Below the pieces are notes generated by a model. It saw only the letters and a list, made by a program, of their open reading frames with translations, ran no database searches and had not been told where the DNA came from. The position numbers and the translations under genes were made by a program. From an uncultured Muribaculum sp. (GTDB lineage Bacteria; Bacteroidota; Bacteroidia; Bacteroidales; Muribaculaceae), in NCBI GenBank assembly GCA_910587665.1, contig CAJUMZ010000029.1:1-34200 (forward strand): a stretch of DNA of 34,200 bases, in the 5' to 3' direction. Each line of letters begins with the position of its first letter. The stretch's first letter is position 1. This document shows positions 24,086-32,260 of this stretch, piece by piece.

Positions 24086-24981
24086 AGCCGACAGCAATCA
24101 TAACCGGGGCTACCGGATACATAGGGTCGCATGTTGTCAGGCACCTGCTTGGTCAAGGCTGGAATATAGGGATAATTGCACAACCTGAATTCGGCTATGG
24201 GTATATTGAGGATATAAGGTCGCAGATTGATGTATTTGAATATGACGGTGACATAAACCGATTGATAGGATATTTCAAGGGAAAGAATGCCGGTGTAGTG
24301 ATGCACCTTGCCGCAGCCGTGATTACAAATTACACTCCGGAACAGATACCCGTATTGATAAGGAGCAACATCGAGTTTGGCACCCAGGTGCTTGAGGCGA
24401 TGAAATTCAGCGCGACGCGACTGTTCATCGGCACAGGCTCATATTGGCAGAACTACAATTCCGACACTTACAACCCAGTAGACCTTTATGCAGCCACGAA
24501 GGAGGCTTTTGAAAAGATACTTCAATACTATGTGGATGCGTTCGGATTCAGGGCTGTCACCCTGCGTCTGTTTGACGTATACGGGGAAGATGACAGGCGA
24601 CCCAAGCTGTGGACACTTCTCCGTGATATCGCCGGGACTGACAGGTCACTTGACATTTCAGCCGGAGAGCAGATGCTTGACATGGTGCATGTCAATGATG
24701 TAGCGGGAGCCTATGAGGCGGCTTATCGTCATCTAAGGGAAAATCCCGGTGTGCATAATGAAATCTTTGGTGTATATACCGGAGAAATGAAGTCTTTGAA
24801 AGAGATTGTTGAACTTTACAAAAAAATACTCGGCAAGGAGATGAAACTGAACTGGGGGGCAAGACCCTACAAAGATAGAGAGGTAATGAGACCGTTTGAG
24901 GGATATGCCAAATTACCGAGCTGGGAGAATAACATCACCCTTGAAATGGGATTAACTAAATTTAACAAACGGGGGGGGTAA
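24082..24981 (+). CDS. SDR reductase/epimerase, likely CDP-3,6-dideoxyhexose synthase (abequose/paratose type)
   Basis: This 299-residue extended SDR has TGATGYIGSH (8-17) and the catalytic Ser120 in GTGSYWQNY with YAATK (Tyr136, Lys140). It follows rfbG in a 4-nt overlap. At this point of the pathway a ketoreductase (RfbJ, giving CDP-abequose, or RfbS, giving CDP-paratose) is needed, and the length fits; which sugar is made cannot be told from motifs. The last codons and the stop are written by a G8 tract (24971-24978) followed by TAA. With one G fewer, the frame would run 17 residues further and stop in an ATGA overlap with the next gene at 25030. The present end may thus be a slipped, shortened form. 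Confidence 0.85.
   Translation: MKPTAIITGATGYIGSHVVRHLLGQGWNIGIIAQPEFGYGYIEDIRSQIDVFEYDGDINRLIGYFKGKNAGVVMHLAAAVITNYTPEQIPVLIRSNIEFGTQVLEAMKFSATRLFIGTGSYWQNYNSDTYNPVDLYAATKEAFEKILQYYVDAFGFRAVTLRLFDVYGEDDRRPKLWTLLRDIAGTDRSLDISAGEQMLDMVHVNDVAGAYEAAYRHLRENPGVHNEIFGVYTGEMKSLKEIVELYKKILGKEMKLNWGARPYKDREVMRPFEGYAKLPSWENNITLEMGLTKFNKRGG
24971..24978 (+). repeat. G8 homopolymer, candidate slipped-strand site
   Basis: Eight G at the very end of the SDR gene, directly before TAA. Reading with G8 gives an immediate stop. G7 extends the protein to a TGA at 25031-25033, and G9 extends it to a TAG at 25023-25025. A shorter G6 run lies in the same gene at 24854-24859. Confidence 0.7.
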
Positions 24982-25029
24982 AACTACCCATTATATCTGT
25001 CAGCCCCTACCGATTAATCGCGTAGCGGC

Positions 25030-25884
25030 ATGATGGAGACAATATATTTAATCGGAGGCAGCGGATTTATTGGTAAACATCTTGTCCGCATATTATCTAA
25101 AGAGTATAAGATTACCGTATTTGACAAATTCATAGACGGGGAATATTTTAAGAGTTACACAAATGTTGACACATGTTGTCTTGACTTGATCGAGGAGAAG
25201 ATTCCGGAGACTTACGACGCTCCCGACTTTATGATCAACCTTGCATCGGTGGTTACTGCCGAACGTGATTTCTCATTGTTTGACTCCCTGATCGCATCCA
25301 ACTTGAAAATACTCCTAAATCTATATGATCGGTTCAAGGATTGCAAAAAACTGAAAATGTTTATCCAATTTGGCAGCTCTGAGGAGTATGGAAGTGAAGG
25401 CTCTCCCTTCAAGGAAACGATGCGTGAACAGCCCAACTCACCATATGCGCTTGTCAAGCAGCTTACAACCAACACGGCATTGATGCTATGCCGCAACTAT
25501 GGGTTTCCTGCAATGGTGGTGAGACCCGGAAACTTGTTTGGCCCCGGACAAAACCCGACAAAATTCATTCCCTATGTCATTAACCAATTGAAGGATAATA
25601 AACCACTCGACGTGACTCCGTGTGAACAGAAGCGTGACTTCATCCATGTTGATGACTTTGCTGATGCTATTAAGGCTATCATTAAAAATTACAGGGTCTG
25701 TGTCGGCGAAATCATAAATGTCAGTTCCGGGGTCAGCGTATCGTTGAAAAGCATAATTGAGCATTATAAAAAGGAACTTAAGTCTACCTCACAGGTAAAC
25801 TATGGCGCAATTCCTTATCGCGAAAACGAGGCTATGGACTTGCGCTGCGACACTGAAAAACTATATTTATTAACAAATAATTAG
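25030..25884 (+). CDS. second SDR reductase/epimerase of the CDP-dideoxyhexose branch
   Basis: This 284-residue extended SDR has YLIGGSGFIGKH (6-17), QFGSSEEYGSEGSPFKE with the catalytic Ser116 or 117, and SPYALVKQ with Tyr139 and Lys143, so the triad is complete. VVRPGNLFGPGQ and RDFIHVDDFADAI are typical of NDP-sugar epimerases/reductases. It follows another SDR in the CDP-sugar cluster. One of the two is probably the C4 ketoreductase, and the other may be a C2 or C5 epimerase or act on a different sugar. The tyvelose-forming epimerase RfbE is longer (about 340), so this is not a clear match to it. Two adjacent ATGs can serve as start. Confidence 0.83.
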   Translation: MMETIYLIGGSGFIGKHLVRILSKEYKITVFDKFIDGEYFKSYTNVDTCCLDLIEEKIPETYDAPDFMINLASVVTAERDFSLFDSLIASNLKILLNLYDRFKDCKKLKMFIQFGSSEEYGSEGSPFKETMREQPNSPYALVKQLTTNTALMLCRNYGFPAMVVRPGNLFGPGQNPTKFIPYVINQLKDNKPLDVTPCEQKRDFIHVDDFADAIKAIIKNYRVCVGEIINVSSGVSVSLKSIIEHYKKELKSTSQVNYGAIPYRENEAMDLRCDTEKLYLLTNN

Positions 25885-25885
25885 C

Positions 25886-26902
25886 ATGATTCCGTTACTG
25901 TCTATTTGTATTCCAACTTATAATCGATATGAATATCTCATTTCAAATTTGGAAATTCTTATGCCCCAGGTTGCTAAATTTGCAGATAAAATTGAGGTGT
26001 TGATTAATGACAATGCATCGACTGATTCAACCACAGAAATACTATCTAAGGTTGCCTCTGAAAAGAAATGGCTAATTAATTTAAAAACATTACGAAATAA
26101 TGTTGGATTGCACGATAATTTTGTTGATGTCATTTCGAGGGCTTCGGGAAATTATATATATCTAATGGGAGATGATGATTTATTGAGCCCCAATTTTATT
26201 GAAATACTATTACCTAAAATTGCGCAAAACGAATATTCAATAATACATTTTAATAGAATCTCAGGAAATGGCGAATGTACCAACAACTTTCTGCATGACA
26301 GACAATTTAATGGCTCATTATGTGAAGAACTATCGATCGAAGACTTCATAAAACGAGTTATGTCAGCCCCTAATTTCATTTCGTCAGTAATATTTAAAAA
26401 GGAAATTTGGGATAATGGTGAGATTTATGATTGCGAAGATAAATATTTTGGATATGAGTTTCTCGCAAGGGAATTTTGGGGAGCACTCAAAACAAATTCA
26501 AGCTGTCTGTATTATTATATGCCGTTGGTTATTATGCGAAATCCGGAAAGGACTTGGGCGAGGTTTGGTTTCCTTTATATGATGGTTGGGATGTATAATA
26601 TTTTCAATGATCTTGATAAAAAGATACCCGGGGTTAAGGAAATATGGGCACATAGAATAAGGCATACTCATTTTTACGATTTTCATCTTTTGCTTAATGA
26701 TTTAGCTCGTGATAGAGGTCTGTATCGTCAATATCGTGATAATATCAATGAGATATGTATTAATCGAAAAGAAAAATTTGCAGTAAAATTATTGCTTGAT
26801 TTACCATGGGCTAAATTTGTGGCTTATGTGTATCCAAAGCTATTGAAGCTCCACCGCTTATTGTGGCATAAGTATAGATTTGAACGTAGAACAGATTTTT
26901 AG
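25886..26902 (+). CDS. family 2 glycosyltransferase, RfbV-like
   Basis: This 338-residue inverting GT-A enzyme has SICIPTYNR (6-14), VLINDNASTDST (38-49), the nucleotide-binding region, and MGDDDLL with Asp96-98 as the metal site. The N-terminal layout (CIPTYNR, then NDNASTD, then NVGLHDNFV) resembles the abequosyltransferase group (RfbV/WbaV). It is the first transferase after the dideoxyhexose genes, so it is a good candidate to transfer the 3,6-dideoxyhexose. That assignment is inference. From here on the sequence becomes clearly AT-rich. It starts one base after the SDR stop. Confidence 0.9.
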   Translation: MIPLLSICIPTYNRYEYLISNLEILMPQVAKFADKIEVLINDNASTDSTTEILSKVASEKKWLINLKTLRNNVGLHDNFVDVISRASGNYIYLMGDDDLLSPNFIEILLPKIAQNEYSIIHFNRISGNGECTNNFLHDRQFNGSLCEELSIEDFIKRVMSAPNFISSVIFKKEIWDNGEIYDCEDKYFGYEFLAREFWGALKTNSSCLYYYMPLVIMRNPERTWARFGFLYMMVGMYNIFNDLDKKIPGVKEIWAHRIRHTHFYDFHLLLNDLARDRGLYRQYRDNINEICINRKEKFAVKLLLDLPWAKFVAYVYPKLLKLHRLLWHKYRFERRTDF

Positions 26903-26916
26903 TTTTACAATCATAA

Positions 26917-28443
26917 ATGCAGAAAAATAAAGCGAAAATAGCTAAGAACAGCTTAATGCTTTTCGTGAGGATGGGAGTGACTGTTATCGTCTCCCTATAT
27001 ACTTCACGCGTTGTCTTGCAGCAACTTGGCGTTTCAGATTTTGGTATTTATAATGTAGTAGGAGGCATAGTGTCTTTAATGACATTTATAAATGCAAGCA
27101 TGACACATGGAATTCAGAGATACTTTAATTATTATAGGGCAAAAAGTGATTTAACATCAGAGCAAAAAGTGTTTTCTGCAAGTATTACTATACTTGTGAG
27201 TCTTGCATTATTGATTTTGATACTTGGAGAAACCATAGGTCTGTGGTTTCTTAATACCTATATTAATATCCCTGAGGAAAGGATATTTGCTGCAAATTGG
27301 GTATATCAATTTTCATTGATTACATGCATCATAACCTTATTTCAGACTCCGTTTACAGCACAGATCGTTGCCAATGAGGATATGCAAGTATATGCTTATG
27401 TCTCTTTTGTAGAAGTTGGTCTTAAACTGACAATGGTTTTTCTGCTATGTATTGTATTATTGGATAAATTGATTCTATATGCTGCATTAATGATGCTTGT
27501 GACTGGGATAGTATCATCAATATATATGATATATTGTAAGCGTAGATATCTAAGCTGCCGCTTTGGTATGGTTAAGGATAAGTCAGTATATACCGACCTA
27601 TTATCTTTTTCAGGATGGACAATATTGGGAACTTCGGCAAACTTATTATCTGTTCAGGGTATGAATATCATCCTTAACATCTTTTTTGGAACCATTGTGA
27701 ATGCGGCACGGGGGATTGCCGTACAGATCAGCACACAACTTGACAACCTTATTAATAATATTCAAGTTGCGATGAATCCTCAATTAATACAATTGTATTC
27801 TGTTGGAAAAATTACAGAAATGCAGAATTTGCTCTTAGATAATTTCAAATGGAATTTCTATCTTTTCTGGGTGTGTGGATGTCCAATACTTTTTAATACT
27901 AAAGAAATATTATATTATTGGCTTGGAGAGGTACCTGAATATACTATAGTGTTTACTCAATTAGTAATAATCAGATGTCTTTTAAAAACTTTTGAACGCC
28001 CGCTCATAACTGCGACGATGGCTTACGGAAAGATGAAATATCCGAGTATTATTTCAGGAATGATACTCATAACCGAGGTTATTGTAGCATTGGGGCTGTT
28101 TAATTTGGGTTTCCCACCTTATTGGGCTTACTTAGTTGATTTGATTGGAGTCTTAGGATGTATTATATATGATATAGCATTCCTTCAAGCCAAAAGAATA
28201 TTTGGGTTCAGCCTATTTATTCAAAAAGCGTTTAGCGGTGTAATACTTATTATATGTGTGAGTGCCTTACTGAGTTATTTTTCATGCCAATATATAAGCG
28301 ATACATCATTCTTGTTTTTTGCTGTTAGGTTGGGAGTGGTCTCTATTCTGTGTATTGTTACAATATACACTTTGGGTCTTACAACATCTCAAAGGCAATT
28401 TCTTAATTCGAAAATAAAATATCTCGTCCATGGTAACCACTGA
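26917..28443 (+). CDS. wzx: Wzx-type O-unit flippase (polysaccharide export, MOP superfamily)
   Basis: This 508-residue protein is hydrophobic throughout with 12-14 helices. It starts with KNSLMLFVRMGVTVIVSLYTSRVVLQQLG followed by DFGIYNVVGGIVSLMTF, the N-terminal pattern of Bacteroidetes oligosaccharide flippases. Residues about 220-260 (SFSGWTILGTSANLLSVQGMNIIL) match the conserved middle segment. It would move lipid-linked repeat units across the inner membrane for polymerisation by the Wzy-like protein at 32251. It lies 14 bp after the GT gene and overlaps the acyltransferase gene by 14 bp. Confidence 0.93.
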   Translation: MQKNKAKIAKNSLMLFVRMGVTVIVSLYTSRVVLQQLGVSDFGIYNVVGGIVSLMTFINASMTHGIQRYFNYYRAKSDLTSEQKVFSASITILVSLALLILILGETIGLWFLNTYINIPEERIFAANWVYQFSLITCIITLFQTPFTAQIVANEDMQVYAYVSFVEVGLKLTMVFLLCIVLLDKLILYAALMMLVTGIVSSIYMIYCKRRYLSCRFGMVKDKSVYTDLLSFSGWTILGTSANLLSVQGMNIILNIFFGTIVNAARGIAVQISTQLDNLINNIQVAMNPQLIQLYSVGKITEMQNLLLDNFKWNFYLFWVCGCPILFNTKEILYYWLGEVPEYTIVFTQLVIIRCLLKTFERPLITATMAYGKMKYPSIISGMILITEVIVALGLFNLGFPPYWAYLVDLIGVLGCIIYDIAFLQAKRIFGFSLFIQKAFSGVILIICVSALLSYFSCQYISDTSFLFFAVRLGVVSILCIVTIYTLGLTTSQRQFLNSKIKYLVHGNH

Positions 28444-29497
28444 TAAAGTCAACACTCGCGAAAGTTCATTTGAATTGATCAGGATTCTTGCTCAATTCTT
28501 TATTGTGTTCTATCACATATTTCTATTCTTTATATATCCTACAACTGATGAGCCTTTCCATAAAGCAATATGGTTGCCTCTACATATTGGAGTAATACTG
28601 TTTGTATTGATCAGCGGATATTTCTGTATTAAGCCATCCATAAAGGGATTTATTAAGCTTATTGGAATGATGGTAGTACTCTATCTACCTCTTGGCGTAG
28701 CTAACTACTTGATAATGGGGGGGGGTAAACGTGAACTTGCATCTTTCGCTTTAATCGTTTCGGCGACTCCATTTTGGTTTATGCGAACCTATGTGTTTTT
28801 ATATCTATTCTCTCCGGTTATCAATTTATATTTAAGAAATTCCACTTTGATCAAGCGTTTTTATATAATACTGGTATTAGGCTTTATTAGCCATTATGTC
28901 GGGACAATAGGTATGGATCCATCGTTGTTGGATGGAAAGAATCTGGTGACATTCCTGTTCTTATATGTAATAGGCAATACGCTTCATCATTATGAGGCAA
29001 TATGGAAAAAGATTCCGTCATATTGGTATGGAATCGTCTTTATATGTGTAAATATTGTGTTGGTAGTAATATTTAGCTTATTTACCGGTAGGATAGTTGA
29101 TGCGATTTATGAAAGATTATTTTTTAGATATTGCAGTTTCGGGCTACTTGTAAGTTCTCTATTGTTCTTTATGTGGATTGGTGGAATCTCTTTCAAATCC
29201 CGATTTATAAATTACATTGCAAAATCTTCACTTGCAATATATATGATTCATGGAGCCGGTTTGATTTTCTTCAATATAATAGGTCCTATATCGTTATATC
29301 TGCTTCGGCTTAGCTCAAATGAATTTCAACTATTTATTTTGATTTTCTTGCTTACAGTAATAATTGTGACATGTTGCATTATTATTGACAAATTGCTTAA
29401 CCCAATTTGGGATATTATTAATAATCTGGGAGAAAGGCTTCAGAAATCAGTATTGTCATTGAACTTGTTTGGAGAACCTTTAAACTCAGTCAAGTGA
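28430..29497 (+). CDS. acyltransferase family 3 membrane protein, probable O-acetyltransferase, with poly-G tract
   Basis: This 355-residue multi-helix membrane protein starts RESSFELIRILAQFFIVFYH (10-29), the Arg/His pattern of acyltransferase-3 enzymes that acetylate cell-surface sugars. About ten hydrophobic segments follow. The ending NYIAKSSLAIYMIHGAG (about 263-279) is typical of the family's last helices. A G9 tract (28717-28725) encodes Gly97-Gly99. With G9 the gene is in frame. G10 would give TAA directly after residue 99, and G8 a stop after residue 107. Acetylation of the glycan could therefore be switched on and off by slippage. The start overlaps the wzx end by 14 bp. Confidence 0.9.
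   Translation: MVTTDKVNTRESSFELIRILAQFFIVFYHIFLFFIYPTTDEPFHKAIWLPLHIGVILFVLISGYFCIKPSIKGFIKLIGMMVVLYLPLGVANYLIMGGGKRELASFALIVSATPFWFMRTYVFLYLFSPVINLYLRNSTLIKRFYIILVLGFISHYVGTIGMDPSLLDGKNLVTFLFLYVIGNTLHHYEAIWKKIPSYWYGIVFICVNIVLVVIFSLFTGRIVDAIYERLFFRYCSFGLLVSSLLFFMWIGGISFKSRFINYIAKSSLAIYMIHGAGLIFFNIIGPISLYLLRLSSNEFQLFILIFLLTVIIVTCCIIIDKLLNPIWDIINNLGERLQKSVLSLNLFGEPLNSVK
28717..28725 (+). repeat. G9 homopolymer within the acyltransferase gene
   Basis: Nine consecutive G in an otherwise AT-rich gene, followed by TAAA as at the G8 tract at 24971. Any one-base change in length creates an early stop, so the tract has the form of a contingency switch. Confidence 0.75.
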
Positions 29498-29529
29498 TTA
29501 ATTTCAAGATGTTTATTTGTTGTTAAACA

Positions 29530-30663
29530 ATGAAAATTGCAATAGTAATTCCGTCATTTAATCGTCCACAAGCTTTACAGCGACTTTTAAATTCGCTATA
29601 TAATGCACGGTATTCAGAAGATGTCGATCTAATTTTTAGTATTGATTTTTCAGGAAATGACGATGTTAAAATAGTAGCGGAAAAATGTATGTGGCGTTTC
29701 GGGAATAAGAAGATTATTTGCCATAAAAATAATTTAGGATTAAGGCAAAATATCTTGTTTTGTGGTGATCTCACTTCAGAATATGATGCGATAATATTAT
29801 TAGAGGATGATCTGGTCGTCTCTCCGTCTTTTTTTACATATGCAATAAAGGCAGCAAGCTTTTATGATAATAATGATAAAATAGCCGGGATATCACTATA
29901 CTCTTACAGCGTCTGTGAGATTGGCAATTTCAGATTTTATCCATTTTTGGATGAATATGATACGTACTTTATCCAATGGCCTTCGTCTTGGGGGCAACTT
30001 TGGACTCGAAAACAATGGATTTCTTTCCGTGAATGGCAAAAACTTGGCAAAAACTTGGTCACTCTTGATATTCCGGATGAGGTAAAATATGATTGGAGTC
30101 ATTCCTGGAAAAAATATTTTATCGGATATATGGTTGATATGGATAAATATTTTGTATACCCATATAAATCATATTCCAATGAATTAGGAAAAGACGGTGT
30201 ACATCATTTAGATGGCAATAGTATATACACCGTAAATATGTATGATGGATATGATGATGATTTCCGATTTAGGTCATTCGATAATGCTCACAATCTCTAT
30301 GATTGTTATTTTCAATTTAAAGATCGAGATATGACAATCGGTGGGGATATTATAAAAGTTGCGTTTGATTTGTATGGCACTAAGGAATTAGACAATATAC
30401 ATACTGATTATGTGATAACATCAAGACAGGTCAATAAAAATGAAATTATACTGTCTTTCTCTGATGAAATGCTGCCATATGAGAGAAACATCTTAAATAA
30501 TATTTCAGGAAATATGTTTAAGTTGACAAGATTACAATCAGTATGTCGAAAGAATTTATCCCCGGTAACTAAACTTAATTTGGGAATTAGAATTACAGCC
30601 AAGGAAATGCTAAAGTATATCGGAATTAGACTTGTAGACAAAGTATTGAATAATGGAAAATAA
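29530..30663 (+). CDS. glycosyltransferase, GT-A fold with LEDD metal site
   Basis: This 377-residue protein starts AIVIPSFNRPQALQRLLNSL (4-23) and has SIDFSGND and ILLEDDLVVSPSFF with Glu92-Asp93-Asp94 as the metal-binding site. The sequence then reads IQWPSSWGQLWTRKQW, which resembles hemolytic-type or GNT-I-like sugar transferases seen in O-antigen clusters. The substrate is unknown. The C-terminal part after about residue 280 (VITSRQVNKNEIILSFSDEM) is not recognised. It lies 32 bp after the acyltransferase gene and overlaps the next GT gene by 11 bp. The AT-rich codon use matches the neighbouring O-unit genes. Confidence 0.85.
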   Translation: MKIAIVIPSFNRPQALQRLLNSLYNARYSEDVDLIFSIDFSGNDDVKIVAEKCMWRFGNKKIICHKNNLGLRQNILFCGDLTSEYDAIILLEDDLVVSPSFFTYAIKAASFYDNNDKIAGISLYSYSVCEIGNFRFYPFLDEYDTYFIQWPSSWGQLWTRKQWISFREWQKLGKNLVTLDIPDEVKYDWSHSWKKYFIGYMVDMDKYFVYPYKSYSNELGKDGVHHLDGNSIYTVNMYDGYDDDFRFRSFDNAHNLYDCYFQFKDRDMTIGGDIIKVAFDLYGTKELDNIHTDYVITSRQVNKNEIILSFSDEMLPYERNILNNISGNMFKLTRLQSVCRKNLSPVTKLNLGIRITAKEMLKYIGIRLVDKVLNNGK

Positions 30664-31480
30664 GTTGAAGATATCGGTGGTGACGGTGAGCTATAATGCC
30701 GCTGACACGATCGAGGAGACAATACGATCGGTTGTCAACCAGACGTATGACAATATCGAGTATATAATCATCGACGGTGGATCAACCGATGGCACGGTCG
30801 ACATCATCAAAAAATATGCCGATCGCATCGCCTACTGGGTCAGCGAGCCAGACAAAGGCATGTATGACGCTTTGAGAAAGGGCTTTACAAGAGTTACCGG
30901 AAATATATGTTGTTTCTTAAACTCAGATGATTTTTTATATATAAACGCATTTAGTGCTGTATCAGATTTTTTTCAAGATCATTCTGAGATATTCTGGATT
31001 AAAGGTCGGGATGTGGTATATAATGAAAAGTCCCAGATAATTGCTGATAATATTCCAAATGTCGTATACAATAGATTATTACAGCATGGAATTTATATTT
31101 CTAAATATAGGCAATTTATTCAGCAGGAATCTATTTTTTGGAGGACTGAGTTAAATAATTTGGTTGATTGGGAAAAATTTGCCTCTCTAAAGTTATGTGG
31201 AGACTATTATCTGTGGCTCTGTTTTTCAAAAAAAGTAAGGTTACACATTTTAAATACGTATTTAGGCGGTTTTAGGGTGAGAGCTGGTCAATTATCGTCG
31301 AATGTAGAGGATTATAATAGCGAGGTAAAGTCAATAACTGAGCAGCCAAATATTCGGGATATAATTTTAAGCTATATATCTAAAGGCTATTATAAAATTT
31401 TTAGAGGAGGGATACTATATCATATGGTAGGAAAAAATGTTGTTCATAATTGGAATTCTGAAAGACAACGATTTATATAA
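30653..31480 (+). CDS. family 2 glycosyltransferase with a composition break
   Basis: This 275-residue GT2 starts KISVVTVSYNAADTIEETIRSV, with IIDGGSTDGT (39-48) for nucleotide binding and LNSDDFLY with the DxD-type metal site at 90-93 (Asn-Ser-Asp-Asp). It resembles the WcaA/colanic acid-type group, and the acceptor is unknown. The first 83 codons (to about 30900) are near 50% GC by my counts over two 60-base lines. The next line, 30901-30960, is about 23% GC. The break falls between the conserved N-terminal block and the variable part, which suggests recombination between two transferase genes. It overlaps the preceding gene by 11 bp. Confidence 0.9.
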   Translation: MENKLKISVVTVSYNAADTIEETIRSVVNQTYDNIEYIIIDGGSTDGTVDIIKKYADRIAYWVSEPDKGMYDALRKGFTRVTGNICCFLNSDDFLYINAFSAVSDFFQDHSEIFWIKGRDVVYNEKSQIIADNIPNVVYNRLLQHGIYISKYRQFIQQESIFWRTELNNLVDWEKFASLKLCGDYYLWLCFSKKVRLHILNTYLGGFRVRAGQLSSNVEDYNSEVKSITEQPNIRDIILSYISKGYYKIFRGGILYHMVGKNVVHNWNSERQRFI

Positions 31481-31483
31481 ATC

Positions 31484-32260
31484 ATGAATACTAAAATTTC
31501 AATAATAACAGTATGTTATAATGCCATTGATTATTTACAGATTACAATTGAATCTGTTTTATCTCAAACATATAAAGAGATTGAACATATAATAATTGAT
31601 GGCGGATCTAATGATGGCTCTGTTGATCTTTTGAAAAAGTACTCGCATTTAAATAAAGTTGTCAGTGAGCCTGATAATGGTATTTATGATGCCATGAATA
31701 AGGGCATTAAACTTGTAACTGGCGAATGGGTGTTATTCTTGAATGCCGGTGATAGATTATATAACTGCGATACGATTGATTCATTGGCAAAAGTCTTGTT
31801 TAAATCAGGCATTGATACCGATAATAGAATCTTTTTAGGTGATATTTGTACTGTAATAGATGGAGAGCCAGGTAAAGTAGTGTTTGCAAATGATTCAGTG
31901 TCTACATGGTATAGCCCTCCTCATCAAGGAATGATATTTCCGATAAGCGCATTGAGAAATAATAGTTACGATATTAGCCTCAATTATTTGGCTGATAGAG
32001 AATTGTATCTGAGATTAGTTAAAGAAAATAGATACATACCGTCAGTGCTTGGATTGATAGTTGCCTATTATGATATGACTGGAGTTTCTTCTAAAGGATC
32101 AAATGCAATTAAAATCTATAGGGAAAGTAAAATAATAGGAAAGAAATTTGGGGAAAATGGTAAATATATAGCCTTATCTAAGGCAATTACTAAATATGTA
32201 TTATCGCTATTTATACCTGACCGTATAATGACAAAACTGCGTTTTAGCAAATGTGGATAA
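31484..32260 (+). CDS. family 2 glycosyltransferase
   Basis: This 258-residue GT2 is similar in build to its upstream neighbour. It has SIITVCYNAIDYLQITIESV (6-25), IIDGGSNDGS (37-46), SEPDNGIYDAMNKG (61-74) and LNAGDRLY (86-93), where Asp90 belongs to the metal site. The shared pattern DGGS.DG with SEPD.G.YDA suggests the two genes arose by duplication of a GT2 of the WcaA type and then diverged in their C-terminal, acceptor-side half. It is uniformly AT-rich, unlike the start of the previous gene. It begins 3 bp after it and overlaps the Wzy-like gene by 10 bp. Confidence 0.92.
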   Translation: MNTKISIITVCYNAIDYLQITIESVLSQTYKEIEHIIIDGGSNDGSVDLLKKYSHLNKVVSEPDNGIYDAMNKGIKLVTGEWVLFLNAGDRLYNCDTIDSLAKVLFKSGIDTDNRIFLGDICTVIDGEPGKVVFANDSVSTWYSPPHQGMIFPISALRNNSYDISLNYLADRELYLRLVKENRYIPSVLGLIVAYYDMTGVSSKGSNAIKIYRESKIIGKKFGENGKYIALSKAITKYVLSLFIPDRIMTKLRFSKCG

